Assembly (NCBI GenBank): GCA_947165795.1
Contig: CAMVBP010000150.1
Span: 1-5,147, forward strand
Reading direction: 5' to 3'
DNA length: 5,147 nt
Source: an uncultured Treponema sp.
GTDB taxonomy: Bacteria; Spirochaetota; Spirochaetia; Treponematales; Treponemataceae
The first letter of the stretch is position 1; each line of letters begins with the position of its first letter. Under the pieces are notes generated by a model. It did not search any database. It saw nothing but the letters and a program-made list of their open reading frames with translations, and was not told the origin of the DNA. The translations under genes and the position numbers were made by a program. Shown here piece by piece: positions 1-5,147 of the stretch.

Positions 1-932
1 ATAATGATAATCTTTTAGCAGTTAAAACACGTACAACCATTGGAAAGATAAGTTTTGATACTATCATTTTTCTTGTACTTGCCTTTGTTGTTATAGCAAC
101 AGTTTATCCATTCTGGAATACAATCGCTATTTCATTAAATGATGGATATGACTCTCTTAAAGGTGGAATTTCGCTTTTTCCAAGAAAATTCACCTGGAAA
201 AACTATTCAGATTTGTTCCAGACACCTCGTATTTTCCAGGCTGGAATTATTTCTGTAACACGTACAGTTGTTCAGACTGTTTTGTGTGTATTCTGTACAG
301 CACTCTTAGCTTATGCATTAAGTAGAAAAGAGTTTGTACTCAGAAGACCTCTTACTTCTGTAATTGTAATTTCTATGTATATTAATGCCGGTCTTATTCC
401 GGGATATATGCTTATTAAGAATCTTCATCTTCTTGGAAAATATGCTGTTTATATTATTCCTTGTCTTGTAGATGTATTCAACTTTATTCTTGTAAGAACT
501 TATATCAACGGTTTGCCGGACAGCTTTGTTGAATCGGCTCGTATTGACGGTGCAAATGAGTTCAGAATCTTTATGCAGATTATTATGCCTCTTATTGTTC
601 CTTCAATTGCTATGGTTTCTTTGTTTACTGCAGTAAACGCATGGAACAGCTGGTTTGATACATATCTTTATGCTTCTAATAAGCCAAGACTTCATTCTTT
701 ACAGTATGTATTGATGTCGTTCTTACAGGCGAGTCAGAATCAGAGTGCGTCTGCATCAGATGCGGGTGCTATGGCAGTTGCTGCTGCTTCCGGTTCTACA
801 GCTGCAAAGACTACACCGGTTAGTATTCGTTCTTCAATTACAATTGTTGCTACATTGCCTATCCTCGTAGTATATCCGTTCGTACAGAAATACTTCGTTG
901 TTGGTATGACAATTGGTGGTGTAAAAGAGTAA
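1..932 (+). CDS. Carbohydrate ABC transporter permease, LplC/YtcP type (5' partial)
   Basis: Inner-membrane permease subunit of a binding-protein-dependent sugar or oligosaccharide importer. The first full codon is at 3 and 309 residues are visible. Family members run to roughly 290-305, so only a few N-terminal codons are missing. No ATG or GTG lies in frame near the edge and the TTG at 213 falls inside the conserved domain, so the true start is off-window. Six hydrophobic segments are visible (about residues 19-38, 81-108, 116-137, 147-168, 193-218 and 278-299). The ATPase-docking EAA loop is at about 177-200, with ESARIDGANEF followed by IIMPLIVP. An Ala/Ser/Gln-rich stretch at about 242-273 and the ending YPFVQKYFVVGMTIGGVKE are typical of the LplC/YtcP branch of MalG-like permeases. 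The partner permease, binding protein and ATPase are presumably upstream or elsewhere. The substrate cannot be read from the permease. Confidence 0.93.
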   Translation, partial: NDNLLAVKTRTTIGKISFDTIIFLVLAFVVIATVYPFWNTIAISLNDGYDSLKGGISLFPRKFTWKNYSDLFQTPRIFQAGIISVTRTVVQTVLCVFCTALLAYALSRKEFVLRRPLTSVIVISMYINAGLIPGYMLIKNLHLLGKYAVYIIPCLVDVFNFILVRTYINGLPDSFVESARIDGANEFRIFMQIIMPLIVPSIAMVSLFTAVNAWNSWFDTYLYASNKPRLHSLQYVLMSFLQASQNQSASASDAGAMAVAAASGSTAAKTTPVSIRSSITIVATLPILVVYPFVQKYFVVGMTIGGVKE

Positions 933-934
933 TA

Positions 935-965
935 CTTAAACAATGGCATTTTGCCATTGTTTAAG
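935..965 (+). other. Perfect 14-bp hairpin just after the permease stop
   Basis: Left arm 935-948 (CTTAAACAATGGCA) is exactly complementary to right arm 952-965 (TGCCATTGTTTAAG), with a TTT loop. It starts 2 nt after the permease TAA. No long T-run follows on either strand; the only U-rich part is the TTGTTT inside the right arm. It is therefore at best a weak terminator. A role as an mRNA 3'-end stabiliser or part of a dispersed palindromic repeat is equally possible. Confidence 0.7.
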
Positions 966-967
966 CT

Positions 968-1000
968 GCGCATTTTTGCTTCGAAAAAAATGCTTAGTGC
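968..1000 (+). other. Second, AT-rich hairpin abutting the first
   Basis: GCATTTTT (970-977) pairs with AAAAATGC (986-993) around the 8-nt loop GCTTCGAA. Two more pairs, GC at 968-969 with GC at 999-1000, can close an outer stem across an asymmetric bulge (TTAGT). It begins 2 nt after the previous hairpin. No T-run follows on either strand, so it does not look like a classic terminator. Its function is unknown; it could be half of a compound palindromic repeat unit. Confidence 0.45.
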
Positions 1001-1018
1001 AAAAATTTAAAATTATTT

Positions 1019-1060
1019 AACTGCGTCAAATATACTCCTCCTCTGACGCAGTTTTTTTTT
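1019..1060 (+). terminator. Intrinsic terminator of the sugar-transport operon
   Basis: AACTGCGTCA (1019-1028) pairs perfectly with TGACGCAGTT (1044-1053). The 15-nt pyrimidine-rich loop contains CTCCTCC, and an uninterrupted run of nine T (1052-1060) follows. This is a textbook rho-independent terminator on the + strand. It ends only 8 nt before the esterase ribosome site and 19 nt before its ATG, so it could also act as an attenuator in the esterase leader. Confidence 0.88.
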
Positions 1061-1079
1061 CTAAAAATGGAGATGACTT

Positions 1080-2537
1080 ATGCTAAGAGAAGTAAAGGTA
1101 GAAGAAGGTTATTTAAAAGGTATTCAGGCCGCAGATCCACGAATTACAGTTTTTAAAGGAATTCCTTTTGCGGAGCCTCCGGTAAAAAAACTTCGATGGA
1201 CAGCTCCAAAGCCTGCAAAGAAATGGAAAGGCGTAAGAAAGTGTTATGAATTTTCACCAGTACCTATTCAACCGGAAGCTTTAGCATATCCTCCCGATGA
1301 CGATTTATACGGCAAGGAATGGTGTGTAGATACTGAACTTCCTATGAGCGAAGATTGTCTTTATTTAAATGTATGGACTCCCGCCAAAAAAGCAGATGAC
1401 AAGCTTCCTGTTTACTTCTGGATTTTTGGAGGAGGCTGGCAAAATGGAAATTCTGCTGAAATGGAGTTTGACGGGGAACGTATAGCAAGACGTGGAATTG
1501 TAGTAGTAACAATTAATTATAGAGTTAATCTTTTTGGCTTTATAGCACATAAGGATATTACAGAAGAACATCCGGAAGCACCGGCAAATTTTGGATTGCT
1601 GGACCAGCAGTTTGCCTTAAAATGGGTTTATAAAAATATAAATGCATTTGGTGGAGATTGTGAAAATATTACAATCGGCGGACAATCTGCAGGTGGTGGA
1701 AGCGTTTTATTTCAGCTTTGTAATTCAGAAAGTAGAAAGTATATTAAGCGTGCAGTTATAGAAAGTGGTTTCTTTTATAATCCGTTTAGAAAAGTATTTC
1801 CAAAATACACTGTAGAGGAAGCAGAAAATGTTGGAAAGGAATTTTTTGAATTCTGCGGTGTAAAAACTTTAAAAGAAGCAAGAAAGCTTTCTTCAGATTT
1901 TCTTTGGAAAAAATGGTCTGAATGGGGCGGGTATGGAAAATCAATTCAAATGTTTCTTCCAGTTTATGAAAATATTTTTATAAAAGGCGACATTTTTGAT
2001 ATGGTGGAAAAAGAAAACCTGGAACTTCCTCCGCTGTTTTTTGGTTACACTCCAGATGAATTTCTTGATTCTGCAACTCCGGAAAAAAAAGAAACATTAC
2101 AGAACACTATAAAACTTGGAATGGAAAGACTCCTTGAAATTGAAGATAAGAAAGGAATTAAAGGTACAAATTATGTTTATAAATTTGATGTTCCTATTCC
2201 TGGATGGGATAATCCTGGAAAATTTCATTCTGTAGATTTATGGTTTTTCTTTGAAACTCTTGCTAAATGCTGGCGTCCTTTTACAGGCGTTCACTATGAT
2301 ATGGCAAGAAAAATGTGTAACTATATGTGCAACTTTATAAAAACTGGAAATCCTAATGATGATGGATCTAAATCTGGTCTTGCAAAATCTTCCGGAATAA
2401 AATATATTCCTCATAAAGAAGAATTCATTTTACGCCAAAAGGAAGAGGAAGAAATACTTCCTGAATGGAAGCCCTGTACTAAAAAAGATCCAAATTGCAT
2501 GATATTTACAACAGATTGCAGGCTGGAAAAATTATAA
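1080..2537 (+). CDS. Type-B carboxylesterase (COesterase family, alpha/beta hydrolase)
   Basis: Predicted to hydrolyse carboxylic esters in the cytoplasm. The 485-residue protein has no signal peptide: its N-terminus (MLREVKVEEG) is polar and the catalytic domain starts at once. Family landmarks in order: VFKGIPFAEPP (24-34); the second signature EDCLYLNVWTP (91-101); the oxyanion-hole glycines GGG at 117-119; and the nucleophile signature FGGDCENITIGGQSAG (190-205) with Ser203. Glu327 in GYTPDEF and His383 in KFHSVD are the likely other triad members, by position and motif. The residue before the GGG is Phe instead of the usual His, which is outside the triad. All catalytic parts are present and the length fits the bacterial family. 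The ATG is supported by GGAGA at 1069-1073 with a 6-nt spacer. The natural ester is unknown; its place after a sugar importer suggests acylated plant-derived substrates, but a terminator separates the two genes. Confidence 0.93.
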   Translation: MLREVKVEEGYLKGIQAADPRITVFKGIPFAEPPVKKLRWTAPKPAKKWKGVRKCYEFSPVPIQPEALAYPPDDDLYGKEWCVDTELPMSEDCLYLNVWTPAKKADDKLPVYFWIFGGGWQNGNSAEMEFDGERIARRGIVVVTINYRVNLFGFIAHKDITEEHPEAPANFGLLDQQFALKWVYKNINAFGGDCENITIGGQSAGGGSVLFQLCNSESRKYIKRAVIESGFFYNPFRKVFPKYTVEEAENVGKEFFEFCGVKTLKEARKLSSDFLWKKWSEWGGYGKSIQMFLPVYENIFIKGDIFDMVEKENLELPPLFFGYTPDEFLDSATPEKKETLQNTIKLGMERLLEIEDKKGIKGTNYVYKFDVPIPGWDNPGKFHSVDLWFFFETLAKCWRPFTGVHYDMARKMCNYMCNFIKTGNPNDDGSKSGLAKSSGIKYIPHKEEFILRQKEEEEILPEWKPCTKKDPNCMIFTTDCRLEKL

Positions 2538-2538
2538 T
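2533..2538 (+). promoter_or_regulatory. Possible -10 box for trpB2
   Basis: A perfect TATAAT overlaps the esterase stop codon and would start transcription near 2545, giving a leader of about 53 nt for trpB2. The best upstream hexamer, TTTACA at 2505-2510, lies 22 bp away, too far for an ordinary sigma-70 promoter. AT-rich DNA yields such boxes by chance. TrpB2 may instead be co-transcribed with the esterase, since no terminator separates them. Confidence 0.3.
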
Positions 2539-2548
2539 ATAAAGAAAA

Positions 2549-2590
2549 ACTCCTCCATAAGCTAACATTGCCTTGGAGTCTATTGGGAGG
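2549..2590 (+). promoter_or_regulatory. trpB2 leader with strong Shine-Dalgarno site and possible SD-masking sequence
   Basis: GGGAGG at 2585-2590 lies 7 nt before the trpB2 ATG and fixes that start. Upstream, ACTCCTCC (2549-2556) can pair in two exclusive ways: ACTCC (2549-2553) with GGAGT (2575-2579), or CCTCC (2552-2556) with the GGAGG of the ribosome site (2586-2590). Each pairing is only 5 bp, so a regulatory switch is a guess. The ribosome site itself is clear. Confidence 0.45.
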
Positions 2591-2597
2591 CTAAAAA

Positions 2598-3983
2598 ATG
2601 TCAACTAAAGAAATTCCTTACAAAATTTATCTTGAAGAATCAGAAATGCCAACGGCCTGGTATAATGTTCGCGCAGATATGAAAAAAAAGCCGGCACCTC
2701 TTTTGAATCCTCAGACACATAAGCCATGTACTGCAGAAGAACTTGAAAAGGTTTTTTGTAAAGAGCTGGTTGCACAAGAGCTAAATGAAACAGATGCATT
2801 TATTGAAATTCCGGAAGAAATCAGAAATTTTTATAAAATGTATCGTCCGGCTCCTCTTGTTCGTGCTTACTGTCTTGAAAAAAAGCTTGGAACACCGGCA
2901 CATATTTATTATAAATTTGAAGGAAACAATACTTCAGGAAGTCATAAATTAAATTCTGCAATTGCTCAGGCTTACTATGCAAAAAAACAGGGGCTTAAGG
3001 GTGTAACAACCGAAACTGGAGCAGGACAGTGGGGAACAGCTCTTTCTATGGCAAGTTCATATTTTGGACTTGACTGCATTGTTTACATGGTAAAATGTTC
3101 ATATGAACAAAAGCCATTCCGCCGCGAGGTAATTCGTACTTATGGAGCTAATGTAACACCTTCTCCTTCTATGGATACAGAAGTGGGAAGACGAATTAAT
3201 GCTGAGTTCCCGGGAACTACCGGTTCACTTGGATGCGCAATTTCAGAAGCTGTTGAACATGCAACTACTCACGAAGGCTATCGTTATGTGCTTGGTTCTG
3301 TTTTGAATCAGGTATTGCTGCATCAAAGTGTTATTGGTCTTGAAACAAAAGTAGCCTTAGATAAATACGGAGTTAAGGCAGATATTATTATTGGTTGTGC
3401 AGGTGGCGGAAGTAATCTTGGAGGATTAATTTCTCCATTTGCGGGCGAAATGCTCCGTGGAGAAGCTGATTATAAAATAATAGCTGTTGAACCTGCAAGC
3501 TGTCCAAGTTTAACACGTGGTGTTTATGCTTATGATTACTGCGATACCGGAAAGGTTTGTCCTTTGCAGAAAATGTATACATTAGGAAGTGGTTTTATTC
3601 CTTCTGCGAGTCATGCAGGTGGATTACGCTATCATGGAATGAGTAGTATAGTAAGTGAACTTTACAATCAGGGATTGATGGAAGCTCGTTCTGTTGAACA
3701 GACTTCTGTTTTTCAGGCTGCAGAAGATTTTGCCCGCATAGAAGGAATTTTACCAGCGCCAGAAAGCAGCCATGCAATCCGCGTTGCAATTGATGAAGCT
3801 ATGAAGTGTAAAGAAACCGGCGAAGAAAAGAATATTGTTTTTGGATTAACAGGAACAGGCTATTTTGACATGTACGCTTACCAGGCTTTTAATGATGGAA
3901 AAATGGGAGATTATATTCCAACAGATGAAGAAATCAAAAAAGCAACAGATATGATTCCACGATTTCCTGGAAATGAATTTTAA
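2598..3983 (+). CDS. trpB2: Tryptophan synthase beta chain-like protein, TrpB2 type (PLP-dependent)
   Basis: Condenses indole with serine, or O-phosphoserine as reported for some archaeal TrpB2 enzymes, to give tryptophan. It is a cytoplasmic fold-type II PLP enzyme. At 461 residues it is longer than ordinary TrpB (about 400) and has the N-terminal extension typical of TrpB2. The PLP-binding Lys117 sits in GSHKLNSA (114-121). The catalytic Glu139 is in ETGAGQWG (139-146), where Trp replaces the His of canonical TrpB (GAGQHG), a TrpB2 hallmark. The glycine-rich PLP-phosphate loop is GCAGGGSNLGG (266-276). AVEPASCPSLTRG (296-308) and the late GLTGTGYFD (416-424) are also TrpB2-like. All key residues are present. 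The ATG follows a strong GGGAGG site. No trpA or other trp gene is in the window, which favours stand-alone indole salvage over de novo synthesis. The 60-nt gap after the esterase allows co-transcription, and the gene ends at a strong terminator. Confidence 0.95.
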   Translation: MSTKEIPYKIYLEESEMPTAWYNVRADMKKKPAPLLNPQTHKPCTAEELEKVFCKELVAQELNETDAFIEIPEEIRNFYKMYRPAPLVRAYCLEKKLGTPAHIYYKFEGNNTSGSHKLNSAIAQAYYAKKQGLKGVTTETGAGQWGTALSMASSYFGLDCIVYMVKCSYEQKPFRREVIRTYGANVTPSPSMDTEVGRRINAEFPGTTGSLGCAISEAVEHATTHEGYRYVLGSVLNQVLLHQSVIGLETKVALDKYGVKADIIIGCAGGGSNLGGLISPFAGEMLRGEADYKIIAVEPASCPSLTRGVYAYDYCDTGKVCPLQKMYTLGSGFIPSASHAGGLRYHGMSSIVSELYNQGLMEARSVEQTSVFQAAEDFARIEGILPAPESSHAIRVAIDEAMKCKETGEEKNIVFGLTGTGYFDMYAYQAFNDGKMGDYIPTDEEIKKATDMIPRFPGNEF

Positions 3984-4028
3984 TTATTCAAAATAAATTT
4001 CCAAACATCAATTATTATATTAAGGGAT

Positions 4029-4066
4029 AATGTATTCCGCAGATTTTTGCGGAATACATTTTTTTT
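4029..4066 (+). terminator. Intrinsic terminator after trpB2
   Basis: AATGTATTCCGCA (4029-4041) pairs perfectly over 13 bp with TGCGGAATACATT (4048-4060) around the 6-nt loop GATTTT. The T-run continues to 4066. It lies 45 nt after the trpB2 stop codon. It should isolate trpB2 transcription from the phosphorylase, which then needs its own promoter. Confidence 0.93.
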
Positions 4067-4108
4067 GAGCAATTTCTTGCAAAGGTGGATTTTTAATAAA
4101 ATTAATGT

Positions 4109-4116
4109 TATCTTTG
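4109..4116 (+). promoter_or_regulatory. Bacteroidota-type -7 promoter box before the phosphorylase
   Basis: TATCTTTG matches the Bacteroidota consensus TAnnTTTG at every fixed position and continues as TATCTTTGCAACC, a familiar form in that phylum. A start site about 4-7 nt downstream would fall at or next to the ATG at 4122, giving an almost leaderless mRNA. No convincing -33 TTG is present at the expected distance (the region near 4085-4092 reads GGTGGATT). No sigma-70 pair with good spacing was found either. The 8-bp match could be chance, but position, the upstream terminator and the missing ribosome site all fit. Confidence 0.5.
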
Positions 4117-4121
4117 CAACC

Positions 4122-4886
4122 ATGATAACAAAAAACGAATATCCGGTTTTAGAATTTGATGATGATTTAGACGCTGTAGTTTCTCCATTTAAATGGAATC
4201 TGGAACCTTTTTCTTCAGATAAATTGATTATTACTTTTTTTCCGGAAGCAATGAACGAATTAAAGGAAAATAATCAGCTCGAGCTGGAGCGGCTAATTAA
4301 AGGCGAAAATCCTGTAGAAGTTTACCGTTTTAAAAATCAGCCGGATATTCTGATAACTCTTGGTTATGTTGGATGTCCTGCTTGTGCAGGCAATCTCGAG
4401 TTTTTTGCTGCGTGCGGAGTAAAGAAAGTTATGTTCTGCGGCGGCGGCGGAGTTCTCGATAAAAATATTAAGGTAGGAACTTTACTTGTAGTTGAAGGTG
4501 CAATTCGCGATGAAGGTTTTTCTTATCGTTATATTGAACCTTCAAGATATATATATTCAGACAAAAATATAACAAAGAAAATTTCTTCGTATCTGGAAGA
4601 GCATAAAATTCCTTATATTACAGGAATAACCTGGACAACAGATGCAATGTTCCGCGAAACAAAAGCGCTTGTTGAACAGCGAAAGGCCGAAGGTGCAAAG
4701 ATTGTAGAAATGGAACAGGCCGGCTGTCTTGCTGTTGCTAAATTCCGAAACTTTGATTATGGCGCAATCATTTACGGCGGCGACGATGTTTCTCAGGAAG
4801 AATGGGATACCCGTTCATGGAATAATCGTAAAGGAATAAGATATAATCTGATTATGCTTTGCAAAGAGCTTGTGAGCTGTATTTAA
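4122..4886 (+). CDS. Nucleoside phosphorylase (PNP/UDP phosphorylase family)
   Basis: Predicted cytoplasmic enzyme of nucleoside salvage that splits a nucleoside with phosphate into free base and ribose-1-phosphate. From the ATG at 4122 it has 254 residues, normal for the family. The core is recognisable: ILITLGYVGCPACAG (76-90) is the first glycine-rich strand-loop; MFCGGGGVLDKNIKVGTLLV (104-123) matches the conserved G-x-L/I-x(n)-VG-D/T-LLV segment; and EGAIRDEGFSYRY (125-137) follows. VEMEQAG (195-201) carries the ribose-binding Glu-Met-Glu, and GGDD (219-222) supplies the expected late catalytic Asp. The usual phosphate-binding N-terminal GDP/R motif of uridine phosphorylase is not obvious, so base specificity is open. 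Reading upstream in frame to TTG at 4047 would put codons inside the trpB2 terminator, so it is rejected. No Shine-Dalgarno site precedes 4122, unlike the esterase and trpB2. With the Bacteroidota-like promoter this suggests acquisition by transfer. Confidence 0.85.
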   Translation: MITKNEYPVLEFDDDLDAVVSPFKWNLEPFSSDKLIITFFPEAMNELKENNQLELERLIKGENPVEVYRFKNQPDILITLGYVGCPACAGNLEFFAACGVKKVMFCGGGGVLDKNIKVGTLLVVEGAIRDEGFSYRYIEPSRYIYSDKNITKKISSYLEEHKIPYITGITWTTDAMFRETKALVEQRKAEGAKIVEMEQAGCLAVAKFRNFDYGAIIYGGDDVSQEEWDTRSWNNRKGIRYNLIMLCKELVSCI

Positions 4887-4904
4887 GCATCGTATTTTTT
4901 AGCT

Positions 4905-5147
4905 TTATTTTTCAATCTTCGCTTTTAAATATTCATATATTTCTGTACTGCCCCATTGCCTTGCGAATTCCATGGCATCACAGTGTTTAATTTTACCAAT
5001 GTAATATTTTGCTGTAATGTCTATGCCGTGGTCTATAAGGAATTTTGCAACTTCAAAGTGATTATCCGGAATAGCTGCAAACAAAGGATTTCCTTCCGGG
5101 GTGCTTACATCAAGAATTGCACCATTATCGTATAAAAGTTTTACAAT
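4905..5147 (-). CDS. Ankyrin-repeat protein, C-terminal part (5' end off window)
   Basis: The - strand is open from the window edge to TAA at 4905-4907, giving 80 residues. It shows the end of one ankyrin repeat (IVKLLYDNGAILDVSTPEGN, 1-20). One full repeat follows (PLFAAIPDNHFEVAKFLIDHGIDITAK, about 21-47). A degenerate capping repeat ends the protein (DAMEFARQWGSTEIYEYLK, 57-75). Spacing and the VAKFLIDHGID helix-turn pattern are diagnostic. Ankyrin repeats bind proteins; the partner and overall role cannot be told from this fragment. The gene converges on the phosphorylase with 18 bp between stop codons and no clear hairpin-plus-T terminator between them. No signal sequence or catalytic domain can be judged, because the N-terminus lies outside the window. 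Confidence 0.85.
   Translation of the reverse strand: MVKLLYDNGAILDVSTPEGNPLFAAIPDNHFEVAKFLIDHGIDITAKYYIGKIKHCDAMEFARQWGSTEIYEYLKAKIEK

Noticed and set aside
213..932. Permease starting at the TTG at 213
   Set aside because: The frame is open and family-like from position 3, including transmembrane segment 1; starting at 213 would cut off part of the conserved domain.
740..973. Small - strand ORF opposite the permease end (likewise 1365-1571, 2605-2799, 3388-3582 and 3595-3789)
   Set aside because: All lie antisense to well-supported genes, show no recognisable family and have no ribosome site that I can see. They are frame shadows.
4047..4121. Longer phosphorylase start at TTG 4047, adding 25 residues
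   Set aside because: It begins in the right part of the trpB2 terminator hairpin and runs through the T-tract. The added residues look unlike the family, and the ATG at 4122 gives a normal length.
4105..4125. Six-codon leader ORF (MLSLQP) whose TGA overlaps the phosphorylase ATG
   Set aside because: The only ribosome-like sequence (AAGGTGG at 4082-4088) is 16 nt away, too far, and the ORF overlaps the promoter-like box. Most likely chance.
4860..4910. Bidirectional terminator between phosphorylase and ankyrin gene
   Set aside because: Only 4-bp arms (AAGC at 4885-4888 with GCTT at 4902-4905, and AGCT repeats at 4867-4878) were found, with no proper stem plus T-run.

Overview
The window is AT-rich bacterial DNA. 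It carries four genes on the + strand and the tail of a fifth on the - strand. Order: the C-terminal, nearly complete part of a carbohydrate ABC-transporter permease (LplC/YtcP type); a cytoplasmic type-B carboxylesterase; a TrpB2-type tryptophan synthase beta chain; a nucleoside (PNP/UDP family) phosphorylase; and, convergently, the C-terminal 80 codons of an ankyrin-repeat protein. There are no rRNA or tRNA genes, CRISPR arrays or transposases.

The organism cannot be named from the window alone. Clear Shine-Dalgarno sites before the esterase and trpB2, an LplC-type sugar permease, a stand-alone TrpB2 and an ankyrin-repeat gene would suit a gut- or rumen-type Treponema or a low-GC Firmicute. 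I lean to Treponema, but this rests on remembered family distribution, not on a search. The phosphorylase differs from its neighbours. It has no Shine-Dalgarno site, and a perfect match to the Bacteroidota -7 promoter box (TAnnTTTG) ends 5 nt before its ATG. This suggests transfer from a Bacteroidota donor with its promoter, and it is the most interesting signal here.

Layout: 1-932 permease, then a 147-bp gap with two abutting hairpins and a strong intrinsic terminator (1019-1060). 1080-2537 is the esterase. A 60-bp gap holds a TATAAT box and a strong ribosome site. 2598-3983 is trpB2, closed by a 13-bp-stem terminator (4029-4066). 4122-4886 is the phosphorylase. An 18-bp convergent gap follows, then the ankyrin gene to the window end.

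The genes do not form one obvious pathway. The permease closes a sugar-import operon that begins upstream. The esterase could remove ester groups from imported plant-derived compounds. TrpB2 probably makes tryptophan from scavenged indole, since no trpA or other trp gene is present. The phosphorylase probably salvages a nucleoside. No stretch over 300 bases lacks a gene. I see no convincing new multi-gene system; the findings concern leader and terminator structure and the possible foreign origin of one gene.
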